From contig NZ_JMTZ01000046.1 in the NCBI RefSeq assembly GCF_000731095.1, forward strand, positions 1-35,279: a stretch of 35,279 nucleotides of DNA, in the 5' to 3' direction. The position numbers were made by a program, and so were the translations under genes. Shown in pieces: positions 8,270 to 17,229 of the stretch. The notes beneath the pieces are model-generated. The model was not told the DNA's origin. It saw only the letters and a list, made by a program, of their open reading frames with translations, and did no database searches. Numbering within the stretch: the first letter of the stretch is position 1; each line of letters begins with the position of its first letter. This DNA is from Lysobacter antibioticus (GTDB lineage Bacteria; Pseudomonadota; Gammaproteobacteria; Xanthomonadales; Xanthomonadaceae).

Positions 8270-9610
8270 TCACGCCGCAGTCGACGCCAGTTCTGCAGCA
8301 GCGCGAGTCCGGGCCTCCTCCCTGTCATCCGCTTGCGTATCCGGGCCCGCGCTCGTGTCCGCATAACGCAGCGTGACCTCGGCCAGCGCCCGCTCGGCAT
8401 ACCCGCGCGCCTGTCCGCCTACCCGATCGACCGCGATCACGTGGCCGAGGTAACAGGCATTGTCGATCGGCGCCGCGACTTCGCTGCCGGCCACCGCGCT
8501 CAGGCTCCAGCGCTCGATGTTCGGATCGGCCTCCAGGCTCGCGGCGCCGTCCATCGCCAGCACGTAGCCGCCGCGCGGCGGCACCAGGAACTTGATCGCG
8601 GCGCTGGCGACGCCGGTGTCGCGACGCCGCAGGTCCGGTTCGCGGCCCAGGGCGAGCTCGATCTGCGCATCGAGCAGGTCGATGCCGGTCACGCGCTGGA
8701 TCAACTCGGCGATGTAGTTGCCGCCCGGGCGCGGATTGATCTCGACGACGCGCGGCCCGTCCGCAGTCAGCTTGACCTCGGTGTGGCTGATGCCGTGGTC
8801 GTGTCCGACCGCGTCGAGCGCGCCGAGCACCAAGGCTTCGATGGCCGCGGCGTCGGCCGGATCGAGCCGGGCCGGGAACATATGCCCGTCCTCGATGAAA
8901 TACGGAAACCCGGTCAGGCTCTTGTCGGTGATGCCGATGACCGTGGTCCGGCCCCGATAGGTGCAGGCCTCGACGCTGAACTCCTCGCCGCGCAGGTACT
9001 CCTCCAGCAACAGCAAGGGAACGCGTGCCTGTTCGCGGAAATTACGCGGAAACTGTTCGAGCGCGTCGAAAGCCGCGCACAGCTCTTCCTCGTCGTGGAT
9101 CAGGCGTACGAACGCGCTCGATGCCAGGTCGGTCGGCTTGACGATCAAGGGATAGCCGATCCGCTGCGCCTCGCTGCGGGTCTCGTCCCAGGAGCGGGTC
9201 ACCGCAAACTTCGGGTTCGGCAGGCCGGCGCCTTCGATCGCCTCGCGCACCCGGTCCTTGCGCCGCTCCATCACCACGTTGGCCGAGAACGCCTGCGGCA
9301 GCCCCAGCGCCTGCGCGACCTGGGCCACGGTGTCGATGTAGTAATCGCAGATCGTCACCACGCCGTCGAACTTGAGGATGGCGTGCTGGGCGCGCAGGAA
9401 TTCGATCAGCGCCGGCACGTCGTTGGTCTCGGCGGTCAGCACGTGATCGGCGTGGTCGATTACCGGGTGGATCTCCTGCGAACGCGCGTCGCGGTAATGA
9501 CCGCGGTTGCGGGTGACGAAGGTGTAGCGGTGGCCGAGCCGGCCGATCGCGGGCGGGAAGATGCGGCCGGTGCCGCCGACCCAGCTTTCGATCATCAACA
9601 GGTGCGCCAT
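8270..9610 (-). CDS. ATP-grasp amino-acid/peptide ligase
   Basis: A 446-residue ATP-grasp enzyme that would activate a carboxylate as acyl-phosphate and join it to an amine. Visible landmarks: an N-terminal pre-ATP-grasp domain (1-115), the ATP-binding lysine Lys158 in YPLIVKPTD, the adenine-contacting EEYLRGEEF (203-211), and the metal-binding ending EVKL...VVEINPRPGG with Glu290, Asn292 and Arg294. This is the layout of stand-alone ligases such as carnosine synthase or dapdiamide synthetase rather than of purine or cell-wall enzymes. GGAG lies about nine bases before the ATG at 9610, which is 23 bases past the stop of the PLP gene. In context it probably condenses the PLP-enzyme product with another acid; substrates are not predictable from sequence. 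Confidence 0.88.
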   Translation of the reverse strand: MAHLLMIESWVGGTGRIFPPAIGRLGHRYTFVTRNRGHYRDARSQEIHPVIDHADHVLTAETNDVPALIEFLRAQHAILKFDGVVTICDYYIDTVAQVAQALGLPQAFSANVVMERRKDRVREAIEGAGLPNPKFAVTRSWDETRSEAQRIGYPLIVKPTDLASSAFVRLIHDEEELCAAFDALEQFPRNFREQARVPLLLLEEYLRGEEFSVEACTYRGRTTVIGITDKSLTGFPYFIEDGHMFPARLDPADAAAIEALVLGALDAVGHDHGISHTEVKLTADGPRVVEINPRPGGNYIAELIQRVTGIDLLDAQIELALGREPDLRRRDTGVASAAIKFLVPPRGGYVLAMDGAASLEADPNIERWSLSAVAGSEVAAPIDNACYLGHVIAVDRVGGQARGYAERALAEVTLRYADTSAGPDTQADDREEARTRAAAELASTAA

Positions 9611-9633
9611 GAGGGGTTGCTCCAGGGAGGGAT

Positions 9634-10695
9634 TCAGTGCGCGGCGACGAGCGCCGCATCGCGTTGCGGCGGCGCTACGGCGTCGTTGGGATCGGCGGCG
9701 AAGTCGGCACGCGCCCAGGCCATCGCCGACCACGGCAGGGCCAGTTCGTCGAGCGAGGCGATCGGCTTGGGCTCCAGGCCGCGCGGGTCCAGAGCTTGTT
9801 CGTAATGGGCGAACACGCCCTCGACGTAGCGGTGGCCGGTGTCGGCGGCGAGAAAGACGATATTGCGTTCGGGCCGGCGCGCGGCTTCGCGCGCGGCGAC
9901 CAGATAACAACAGCCCGTCGATAATCCGGCGAACACCGCGTGTTCGCGCAGCAGGGCCACCGAACCCGACAGACCGTAATCGAACGAGACCCAGTGAATC
10001 TGGTCGTACAAGCGATGCTGCACGTTGCGGAACGGAATCGAACTGCCGATGCCGGCGATGATGATGCCGGGGTCTTCGATGTGCTGGCAGCCGAAGGTCA
10101 TGCTGCCGAACGGTTGCACGCCGATCAGTTCGACCGCGGCATCGTGCGCGCGCAAGGCTCTGGCCAGACCGCCGGTGGAACAGCCCGAGCCGACCCCGCC
10201 GACCACGCTGAGCGCGCTGTCGCCAAGAACATCGGCGAACAAAGCCGCGACCGGCTCGTAACCGTCGTAATGGATGTCGTCGTGGTACTGCTGCATCCAG
10301 TGCACGTCGGGGCGGCTGTCGAGCAGCTCGCGGATGCGCGCCACGCGCAGGCTCTGGTCCATCTTCAGGGTCGCCTGCGGCTCGACCTGCTCGATGGTCG
10401 CGCCGAGGATGCGCAGCTGCAGCATCAAGGTGCGGTCGACGGTCTTGGAGCCGACGATGTGGCAATGCAGGCCGTACTTGTGACAGGCCAGGGCCAGTGC
10501 GTACGCGTAGATGCCGCTGGAGCTGTCCATCAGGGTCGCGCCCGGGCGGATGCGGCCGCTGGCGAGCAGGCGCTCGACCGCGACCAGGGTCGAATAGACC
10601 TTCATGGTCTCGAAGCGCGCGACATAGAGATTGGCACCCAGCCGGACCAGGTCGGGCGCCTTGATCGCGTCGGCGATATGCGTGTGCATGCTCAT
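9634..10695 (-). CDS. fold-type-II PLP enzyme, cysteine-synthase/SbnA-like
   Basis: A 353-residue pyridoxal-phosphate enzyme of the cysteine synthase superfamily. Lys32 in FETMKVYSTL sits where the Schiff-base lysine of NPTGSxK is expected, and GGVGSGCSTGG (166-176) is the phosphate-binding glycine loop. The substrate loop, normally TSGNTG, reads SSSGIYA (58-64), so the enzyme is diverged and probably not an ordinary cysteine synthase. Relatives such as SbnA (staphyloferrin B) and the aspergillomarasmine and EDDS enzymes use O-phosphoserine and an amine to make diamino or aminocarboxylate units. The ATG at 10695 shares one base with the kinase stop (TGATG), indicating coupled translation. I infer beta-replacement on a phospho-amino acid made by that kinase. 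Confidence 0.85.
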   Translation of the reverse strand: MSMHTHIADAIKAPDLVRLGANLYVARFETMKVYSTLVAVERLLASGRIRPGATLMDSSSGIYAYALALACHKYGLHCHIVGSKTVDRTLMLQLRILGATIEQVEPQATLKMDQSLRVARIRELLDSRPDVHWMQQYHDDIHYDGYEPVAALFADVLGDSALSVVGGVGSGCSTGGLARALRAHDAAVELIGVQPFGSMTFGCQHIEDPGIIIAGIGSSIPFRNVQHRLYDQIHWVSFDYGLSGSVALLREHAVFAGLSTGCCYLVAAREAARRPERNIVFLAADTGHRYVEGVFAHYEQALDPRGLEPKPIASLDELALPWSAMAWARADFAADPNDAVAPPQRDAALVAAH

Positions 10696-11639
10696 CAGAA
10701 CCCCGTTTCGGCGAAACGGCACTGGTGGCCCAGGCCGCGGAAGAAGGCCGACAGCTCGCCCATGCGCGCCGGGTCGGGCCGCTCGACGAACAGATAGCCG
10801 AGCAGGCTGCCGGTGTGGGCGACGACGATGCCGTCGGCGGCGAAATCGCTGCGCCGTTCGAGCAAGGCATCGAGGTGGCGCTTGGCGATCACCCCCTGCG
10901 CCAACTGCGCGCTCTGGGTCGCGCAGGCGCAGATGGCGGCGAGGTCGTGCGCGGCGAAGGCCTGCAGCGCGCGCTCGAGATTGTCCCGATAGGCGTCGAG
11001 ATGGCGCTGGTAGTGGGCCAGCAAGGGATGCGCGCACTTCTCGGTCTCGACCGTGCCGCCCTCATCGATGTAACAGGCATGCAGGCGCAACGGCGTATCG
11101 AAGGCCTGCACGATCTGCTGGCGTCCGCTCAGGTACAACGCGTGGGTGTCGAGGAACACGCTGTCGGAACGCTCGATGCCGCGCAGCAGGTCGGCGATCG
11201 CCGCCGGCGCCGAGGCCAGGCCGAAGATCCGATCCAGGCAGCGAATGGTGGCGACGATGTCGGCGGTCGAACTGGCCATGCCCTTGCCGAGCGGCAGTTC
11301 CGAGTCGTGGCTCCAGCGCCCGCTCGGCAGGCGCTTGCCGTGCGCTTGCAGGTATAGCGCGATCGCCTGCCGGCATTTGTCCTTGCCGGCCAGGTCGACG
11401 GCGATGTCGCCCTCGTCGCCCGGGGCGAAATGGATCCAGCTGTATTTGCGCACCGGCAAGGAGATCAGGCCGATGTGCAATTCGCCGTCCTGCGCGTACG
11501 GCCCCTGCAACAGCTCGCCGAGCGTGCCGTGGCAGACGCCGCTGTAGATCTTCGAAGTCCGCTCGCACGACGAGCGCACCTGCGCGCGGGCCCCACCCCG
11601 CGCGTGGTCGTTATCGCGATACCGCTCCTGCCTCAGCAT
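10695..11639 (-). CDS. PduX-like GHMP kinase (L-threonine/serine kinase type)
   Basis: A 314-residue GHMP kinase. The ATP-loop motif PLGKGMASSTADI (116-128) is nearly the PduX form, the N-terminal SGVCHGTLGELLQG matches the family's CGE(I/L)LQG start, and VVAHTGSLLGYLF near the C-terminus matches motif 3. PduX phosphorylates free L-threonine for the cobalamin linker, but no cobalamin genes are present here. Its one-base overlap with a PLP enzyme suggests it makes O-phospho-L-threonine or O-phospho-L-serine for that enzyme, as the serine kinase SbnI does for SbnA. The first 25 or so residues (Arg/Asp-rich) are unconserved, so a start nearer residue 21 (GTG) is possible. The start lies 27 bases after the TonB receptor stop. 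Confidence 0.85.
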   Translation of the reverse strand: MLRQERYRDNDHARGGARAQVRSSCERTSKIYSGVCHGTLGELLQGPYAQDGELHIGLISLPVRKYSWIHFAPGDEGDIAVDLAGKDKCRQAIALYLQAHGKRLPSGRWSHDSELPLGKGMASSTADIVATIRCLDRIFGLASAPAAIADLLRGIERSDSVFLDTHALYLSGRQQIVQAFDTPLRLHACYIDEGGTVETEKCAHPLLAHYQRHLDAYRDNLERALQAFAAHDLAAICACATQSAQLAQGVIAKRHLDALLERRSDFAADGIVVAHTGSLLGYLFVERPDPARMGELSAFFRGLGHQCRFAETGF

Positions 11640-11666
11640 GGCCGCACGCTCCCCAAAACCGCCGAA

Positions 11667-13604
11667 TTAACCGTCGAAATCGACCGCGAGCTGGGCCACG
11701 TAGCGCCGCCCGTCGGTGAGTCCGAAACTGTTGTTGCCGTAGATGTTCCAGGTGTAGGTGTCGCCGACGTTGGCGACCAGCAGGCGCAAGGTCGCCGGCG
11801 CCGAACCGAGCCGGAACCGATAGCGCGCGCCGACATCGACCAAGGTGTAGTCGGGCACGCGGTTACGTCCGTCGCGCGACGCGATGCGTTCGCCGTAGTG
11901 ACTCATCGACAGATCGAACGAAAGCCCCGCCCACGACGGCGGGCGGTATTCGAGATCGGCGCGCAGCACGCGCTCGGTCTGGCCGATCGGGCGATCGCCG
12001 ACCCGGCCCAGGCGTACCGCTTCGCCGCTCACCCGCGGCCGCATCAACACCGCGCCGGCGACCAGGCTCAGGGAGTCCATCGGCCGACCGCTCAGGCTCA
12101 ACTCGACGCCGCGGTGGCGCACTTCGCCGATCGCGCCGTAAACGTTGCGCTCGTCGGTGGTGAAATAGGGTTTACGCACGTCGAAGGCACCGGCCACCAG
12201 CTTCATGCCGTCGGCGAAGGCCCAACGCAGGCCGGCATCGCTCTGCCGCGTGCGGATCGCCGGCAGGGCTTCGTTGCGATTGGCCGCGTCGTCGGGCGCG
12301 ATGCCGCTTTCCTCCAGGCCGCGGGTGTGGCCGGCGTACAAGGCCAGGCGCTTGCCGAGATAGACCGAGACATTGGCGTTCGGCAGCCAGGGCTGATCGC
12401 GCGTTGCGGTGCGCGGCAGGCCCGGTTGGTCGACGCTTTTTTCATAGCGGCTGCGCTGGATGCCGAGGCTGAGTTCGCCGACCTCGCGCCAGCGCCCTTC
12501 ATAGGCCAGGCCGCCGGTCCATTGGCGGACCTGGTCGTGGGTGCGCGGGCGGAACGCGAACGCTGCGGGTTCGGGCATCGGCAAGGGTTCGCCGAGCGGC
12601 CGCACGCCGAAATCCAGGGCCGGCGCCGAACCGCCGTACTCGCTGTCGAGGCGACGGCCGCGTGCGGCGAGGTGCAGCACATGCAGGCGCGGGCCTTCGC
12701 GAAAACTGCGGCTCAGGCGCAGCTCGCCGCTGGTCGAGGCCGAGCGCTGGCGCGGATCGGCGATGACTTTCTCGCGCGCCAGGCCATCGCGGGTGGTGTC
12801 GACGAACAACTCGGCGAAACCGCTCGGCATATTATTGATCGAGCGGAACACGCCGCCGGTCAGGGCCCAGTCGTCGCCGAAGCGCGCCTTGCCGAGCACG
12901 CCGTAGTTGCGGCTGTCGTACTCGTTGTCCGACCAGGTCTGGCCGAAATGACGGCGGCGTTTGATCTTCGGCGGAAGATGATTGCCGGCAGTAATGATCG
13001 TCGGCGCGACTTCCTCGTCGCAGCCGCGCGAGATGCTCCAGAACGGCAGGATCTCGATGTTCTCGGTCGGGCGCCAACGCGGCACCACACCGGCGCGCAG
13101 ATAGCGCGCGTCGGCGCCGTCGTAATACTCCTCGCGCGCATACGAGACACCGGCGGCGATCCCGAGCCGGCCCGGGATCACGGGCAGCTTGGCGTCGAGT
13201 TCCAACGCCGGCGCGCCGTAGGCATTGAGCGCGCCGACCACGCTGATCACGCGCTGGTCGCCGGCCTTCTGCAGGCGATAGTCGACGATGCCGGTCGGCG
13301 CCGGGAACGGATAACTCAACGCCGACAGGCCGACGCGAATGGTCGAGCCCTCGACCAGGCGCGGCGGCACCGTGCCCTGGCGATCGAAATAGACTCCGTC
13401 CATGCGCACGTTGCCGGCGTCGACCGGCGAGAAGCCGCGTACCTGCTTGGTGCTGTACAAGCCGATGGTTTCGTTGCCGAGGGTGGCACCGAACGCGTCC
13501 TCGGCCGCGGTGACGGCGTTGTCGTCGGTGCGTTGCGCCTGCACCGCGCCCGTCGCGGTCGCAGCGATCAGGGCCAAGGCCCAGGCCAGTGCGTCTCGTC
13601 TCAT
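11667..13604 (-). CDS. TonB-dependent receptor with atypical plug
   Basis: A 645-residue outer membrane barrel protein with a signal peptide ending GAVQA-Q (about residue 23). The plug opens at once with AEDAFGATLGNETIGLYS and VRGFSPVDAGNVRMDGVYFD; no ordinary TonB box (DTVTV-like) is evident, and NAVTAAED may serve instead. The rest is a long series of alternating beta strands ending LAVDFDG, without the usual terminal Phe. A NVGDTYTWNIYGNNSFG segment near the end fits the last strands of siderophore receptors. The gene starts three bases after the permease stop, and the kinase gene follows 27 bases later, so it ties the transport genes to the synthesis genes. Ligand unknown; a metal-loaded product of the operon is the natural guess. 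Confidence 0.85.
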   Translation of the reverse strand: MRRDALAWALALIAATATGAVQAQRTDDNAVTAAEDAFGATLGNETIGLYSTKQVRGFSPVDAGNVRMDGVYFDRQGTVPPRLVEGSTIRVGLSALSYPFPAPTGIVDYRLQKAGDQRVISVVGALNAYGAPALELDAKLPVIPGRLGIAAGVSYAREEYYDGADARYLRAGVVPRWRPTENIEILPFWSISRGCDEEVAPTIITAGNHLPPKIKRRRHFGQTWSDNEYDSRNYGVLGKARFGDDWALTGGVFRSINNMPSGFAELFVDTTRDGLAREKVIADPRQRSASTSGELRLSRSFREGPRLHVLHLAARGRRLDSEYGGSAPALDFGVRPLGEPLPMPEPAAFAFRPRTHDQVRQWTGGLAYEGRWREVGELSLGIQRSRYEKSVDQPGLPRTATRDQPWLPNANVSVYLGKRLALYAGHTRGLEESGIAPDDAANRNEALPAIRTRQSDAGLRWAFADGMKLVAGAFDVRKPYFTTDERNVYGAIGEVRHRGVELSLSGRPMDSLSLVAGAVLMRPRVSGEAVRLGRVGDRPIGQTERVLRADLEYRPPSWAGLSFDLSMSHYGERIASRDGRNRVPDYTLVDVGARYRFRLGSAPATLRLLVANVGDTYTWNIYGNNSFGLTDGRRYVAQLAVDFDG

Positions 13605-13607
13605 CGC

Positions 13608-15104
13608 TCAGAGCTCCGTCGGCCAGCGACGCAAACGCCGCCAGGCGAGTGCGGTCAGCAGACCCGCCAGCAGGCACAGCCAACCGATCATCGGCAGCAC
13701 CGCGGCGACCCGCGCGCGCGCTGGCGCCTCGGTGCCGAGATACGCGGGAATGCCGTCGTAATCGGCGAAGTTCATCCGCCCGTAGCTATTGGCCACCGCG
13801 CGCGGCGTCGGCGCGGCGATTTGCCCTTGGATGCGCGGGTAGAACCAATCGCGCAGGCGCAGTTGGTATGCGCGGGTCTGCTGTTCGAAGCGTTCATGAC
13901 GGGTAGCATCGGTGCCGGCAAGCACCGCCAGGGCTTCTTCCAGTCCCAACGGCGGCGCGAGATAGCCGGCCCAGTCCGAGACCCGGCCGCGCCATTCGCG
14001 TGCGGCCTGTTGGCGCTCGCGCAAGGGCAGCAGGCGCCGTTCGAGCTCCGGGGTCAGGAAGGTCATGCGCGTGGCGTAGTCGATCTCGGCCACGCGTTCG
14101 GTCGCCGCGGCGAGTACGGAAGAGCGGCGGAAGGCCGCGCCCACGATCGCGTCGCGCTGCTCGGCGATGGCGTCGTTGGCGCGCCGTTGCGCATCGACAT
14201 AGGCCACCGGCGACGGCGCGTCGCCGAGCCGGGTCGCGAGCGCGTTGCCGAACAGGGGCAGGCCGATCGCGAGCAGCGCCCACACCGCGCTCATCAGGCT
14301 GATCGCGCCGGCGGCGCTGGGCCAGGCCGAGACCACGACGAATCCCAGCGCGGCCCAGAACGACAGGTAAGCCACCACCAGTACCGCCGACGCGATCAGT
14401 TCGGGCCAGGCCGCGGCGAGATCGGCGCCGGCGACCAGGAGTGAGGCAGTCGCCAACACCATCGTCGCCGGCGCGAGCCAGGCGACGATGGCGGCGACGC
14501 GCGCGCCGAGCCAGGTCCGCGGACCGACCCGTTGCGCGGCGATCAAACGCAGCATGCCGTGGTCGCGCTCGAAGGTGGCGAGCAAGCCGATCAACAGCAC
14601 CACCGCGATCGGCAGCAAATACACCAGCACGAAGCCGAGGTCGAAACGTCCCAACCCGAGCCCGCGCGGGTTCTCGAAGTCGTACACCGGTTCGACCCCG
14701 AACGGCGTTTCCAACTTGACCGGCAAGCGCCCGGGCATCAGATCGCTGACCCCGACCGCGAGCGGCGACAACGGCAGGTTCGGCTTGTAGCTGTGCGTAC
14801 GCAGGAAATAGCGGCTGAAGCCCGCGGCGTCGGTCGGGTCCTGCCAGTACGGCACTTCGCTCTCGGCCGGCTCGGCGTAGCGGCGCGCGCGTTCGCGGAT
14901 CTGCGCGGTCCAGGCCGCATCGCTGGCGCGGCTGCGTTCGATCGCCGCGTCCTGGCTTCGATGCAGGGCGGCGCCACTGAGCGCGCCCCACAGCATCGCC
15001 ACGCCGAGCAGGCCGATCACCATCCACAGCAAGCGATTACGTCCGACGTGGCGCAGCTCCCAGCGCCACAACGCGACGAAACCGATGTCGACCGTCGCGC
15101 TCAT
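13608..15104 (-). CDS. ABC permease, DUF3526-type, second subunit
   Basis: A 498-residue membrane protein: one N-terminal membrane span (about 25-45), a roughly 120-residue external loop, then a block of five spans, another extramembrane stretch and a C-terminal span. This is the ABC-2/NosY-like layout with a DUF3526-type insert. It starts in the ATGA overlap with the stop of the preceding permease and is clearly a diverged paralogue of it (shared loop and ERDHGMLRL/RERGTLRL segment after span 3). Together with the ATPase it should form one heterodimeric transporter in the inner membrane. Such units often lie beside TonB receptors in proteobacteria; direction of transport and substrate are not established. 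Confidence 0.85.
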   Translation of the reverse strand: MSATVDIGFVALWRWELRHVGRNRLLWMVIGLLGVAMLWGALSGAALHRSQDAAIERSRASDAAWTAQIRERARRYAEPAESEVPYWQDPTDAAGFSRYFLRTHSYKPNLPLSPLAVGVSDLMPGRLPVKLETPFGVEPVYDFENPRGLGLGRFDLGFVLVYLLPIAVVLLIGLLATFERDHGMLRLIAAQRVGPRTWLGARVAAIVAWLAPATMVLATASLLVAGADLAAAWPELIASAVLVVAYLSFWAALGFVVVSAWPSAAGAISLMSAVWALLAIGLPLFGNALATRLGDAPSPVAYVDAQRRANDAIAEQRDAIVGAAFRRSSVLAAATERVAEIDYATRMTFLTPELERRLLPLRERQQAAREWRGRVSDWAGYLAPPLGLEEALAVLAGTDATRHERFEQQTRAYQLRLRDWFYPRIQGQIAAPTPRAVANSYGRMNFADYDGIPAYLGTEAPARARVAAVLPMIGWLCLLAGLLTALAWRRLRRWPTEL

Positions 15105-16504
15105 GGCCGCATCCTCCGCGCCGCCAGCGCCAACGCCGCCCAGGCCGCCGCGCACCAGCCCAGCAAGGCCAGCAAGGCCGGCGTGCTCACGCCCCAGGCG
15201 CTCGCCAACGGCGGCACGCGATGGCGGAACTCGGGGATCTGCGCCCACAGCGAAGCATCGTTGGTATGACGCGGCCCCTCGCCGTTGAGCGGATGCGCCA
15301 TCACGTCCTGGTTCATGCGATTGACCAACTCGCGCCGGTAGCGTTCGGCGCCATCGACGAAGCGTCGGTGATGGACGAAGTCGCTGCCGGCCAGGGCCGG
15401 CGACAGACTCTGCATCGCCGCCATCGGCGACAGCAGGCCCAGCACGGCATAGCCGCGATCCTGCGCTTCGACGCGGTCGTAGAAACCGCCGAGCACGCGG
15501 TCGAACACCGCATGCGAATGCCGCTCGCTCAGATCGAGTTCGGCGCCGCGCAGATCGACCCGCAACTCGTCCTTGCTCGCCGCGCCGTACTGCGCCAGCA
15601 GCTTGGCCTGGTTGGCCTTGGCATCCTCGGCGGTCCAGAACGCCGGCGCCTCGTCGAGCAAACGCTGCTTGACCGCCTGGGTCGACGGCAACGGCTGCGC
15701 GCTGTCGACCGCGCTGTTGGCCCAGCGCGGCAAGGCCAGGCCGAACACGATCCACAGACCGAACAACAGCGCCAACGCCGCGCGCACACTGCCGGCGAGC
15801 ATCGACACCGCAATGCCGACCGCGGTCAGCAAGGCCAGATACAGCGCCATCGTCAGCGTCCATAAGCCCAGGCGCGTGGCGGTGTCGAGGTCGAACACGC
15901 CCAGGACGAAGCTCGATGCAGCGGTCGCAGCGGTCACCGGCAGCAGCAAGACCAACACGAGTGCAGACCAGATCGCCAAGGCCTTGCTGATCACGATCGC
16001 GCGCGGCCGGATCGCCGCGCCCAGCGCCAAGCGCAAGGTGCCGCGTTCGCGGTCCATCGCCACCGCGGTGAAGGCAAGCAGGAAAGCGACCAAGGGCGCG
16101 AAGCCGATCAGCAGCCCGGCCGGACTGACCAGGCCGGCGCGCTGCAGCATCGAGGCCTCGCCTTGCGGCCGGTACAGCATGTCGTTCTGCACATGCGCTT
16201 CCAGCCAGACCGCCTGGCCCACGAAGGGCTCCACGCCGGGATCGAGCGCGGCCAGCACCGGCGTCGGCTTGAAGGCGTAGATGCTGTAATGCGCGGCCGA
16301 GTGCGGGTCTTTCTCGCCCTGGCCCAGCCAGCGCGCGCGCTCGGCGCGGCCGATCTCGCTCTTGGCCGCATTGGTCGTGGCGATCGCATCCAGATTGACC
16401 GCGAACGCCAGCAACACCAAGGCGCCCAGGCAAAGCAAGGCCCACCACGCCCGACGGTCGCGACGCAGCAGCGTCCATTCGTAACCGGTCAGCGACGCGC
16501 TCAT
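15101..16504 (-). CDS. ABC permease, DUF3526-type, first subunit
   Basis: A 467-residue inner-membrane protein with an N-terminal span (about 21-40), a large periplasmic loop, a cluster of five hydrophobic segments in the middle, a second soluble stretch and a last span near the C-terminus. The short cytoplasmic segment MDRERGTLRLALG after an early span is typical of ABC-2/NosY-type permeases, which couple to NosF-like ATPases. Its ATG at 16504 overlaps the ATPase stop by four bases (ATGA), and its own stop overlaps the next permease in the same way, so the three subunits are made in step. Substrate unknown. Confidence 0.85.
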   Translation of the reverse strand: MSASLTGYEWTLLRRDRRAWWALLCLGALVLLAFAVNLDAIATTNAAKSEIGRAERARWLGQGEKDPHSAAHYSIYAFKPTPVLAALDPGVEPFVGQAVWLEAHVQNDMLYRPQGEASMLQRAGLVSPAGLLIGFAPLVAFLLAFTAVAMDRERGTLRLALGAAIRPRAIVISKALAIWSALVLVLLLPVTAATAASSFVLGVFDLDTATRLGLWTLTMALYLALLTAVGIAVSMLAGSVRAALALLFGLWIVFGLALPRWANSAVDSAQPLPSTQAVKQRLLDEAPAFWTAEDAKANQAKLLAQYGAASKDELRVDLRGAELDLSERHSHAVFDRVLGGFYDRVEAQDRGYAVLGLLSPMAAMQSLSPALAGSDFVHHRRFVDGAERYRRELVNRMNQDVMAHPLNGEGPRHTNDASLWAQIPEFRHRVPPLASAWGVSTPALLALLGWCAAAWAALALAARRMRP

Positions 16505-17229
16505 GCGGCGAGCTGCTCCAGATACAGGGCTTCGATCTCGGTCGCCGACAGTTCGTCGGTATGACGTTCGACCAGCAGACGCCCGGCGCGCAGGATGCCG
16601 AGCCGATGCGCCACATCCTTGACCCGATACAGATCGTGGGTCGCCATCAGCACCGCGATGCCGCGCTTGGCCGCCGCGCGCACGCCTTGCGAGAGGTCGT
16701 TGGCGGCGCTGGCGTCGAGCCCCGAGGTGGGTTCGTCGAGCAGCAACAACTGCGCATTCTTGGCCAGGGCGATCGCCAGGCCGACCTTCTGGCGCATGCC
16801 TTTCGAAAATCCGGCGGCGCGGCGACTGTGCGCCTCCTCCTGCAAACCGGCTTCGCTGAGCAACGCGCGCGCCTGCGCATCGTCGAGACGGCGCCCGCCG
16901 AGCAGGGCGAAATAGCTCAGGTTCTCGATCGCGTTGAGAGTGGGATGCAGCATCACCGTTTCCGGCAGGTAGGCGATCTTGGCCCGTGCCGCGAGCGGGT
17001 CGCGGTCGACGCGGGTGCCGGCGACGTCGATATGGCCCGCCTCCGGCGCCAGGAAGCCGAGGATCAGGTTCAAGGCGGTGGTCTTGCCGGCGCCGTTCGG
17101 GCCGAGCAAGGCATAAACCTCGCCCGGCGCGATCGCCAGCGACAAGGCTTCTAGCGCATGGCGCGCACCGAAGTCCTTGCGCACCTCGTGCAGGCGCAGC
17201 GCGTCGCTGCGGGTTTCCAGCAGACTCAT
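16501..17229 (-). CDS. ABC transporter ATPase (NosF-like)
   Basis: A 242-residue nucleotide-binding subunit. Walker A is GPNGAGKTT, the signature loop is FSKGMRQKV, Walker B with the catalytic Glu is LLLLDEPTSGLD, and the switch His is in MATHD. Sequence style fits ATPases that power ABC-2/NosY permeases. The ATG at 17229 lies inside the stop of the upstream TonB receptor (ATGA), and the stop at 16501 overlaps the first permease. Longer open sequence to 17943 in this frame is antisense shadow. Expected at the cytoplasmic face, energising the two DUF3526-type permeases. Confidence 0.93.
   Translation of the reverse strand: MSLLETRSDALRLHEVRKDFGARHALEALSLAIAPGEVYALLGPNGAGKTTALNLILGFLAPEAGHIDVAGTRVDRDPLAARAKIAYLPETVMLHPTLNAIENLSYFALLGGRRLDDAQARALLSEAGLQEEAHSRRAAGFSKGMRQKVGLAIALAKNAQLLLLDEPTSGLDASAANDLSQGVRAAAKRGIAVLMATHDLYRVKDVAHRLGILRAGRLLVERHTDELSATEIEALYLEQLAA

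Noticed and set aside
9634-10695. Ordinary cysteine synthase (CysK/CysM)
   Set aside because: The TSGNTG substrate loop is replaced by SSSGIYA, and the gene is in a ligase/exporter cluster rather than with sulfur genes.
10695-11639. Cobalamin-linker role for the PduX-like kinase
   Set aside because: No cobalamin or propanediol genes are in the window, and the gene is translationally tied to a PLP synthase in a transport operon. Not excluded biochemically.
11430-14444. 1004-codon plus-strand open frame opposite the second TonB receptor and permease
   Set aside because: It spans two overlapping real genes on the other strand and shows no domain pattern.
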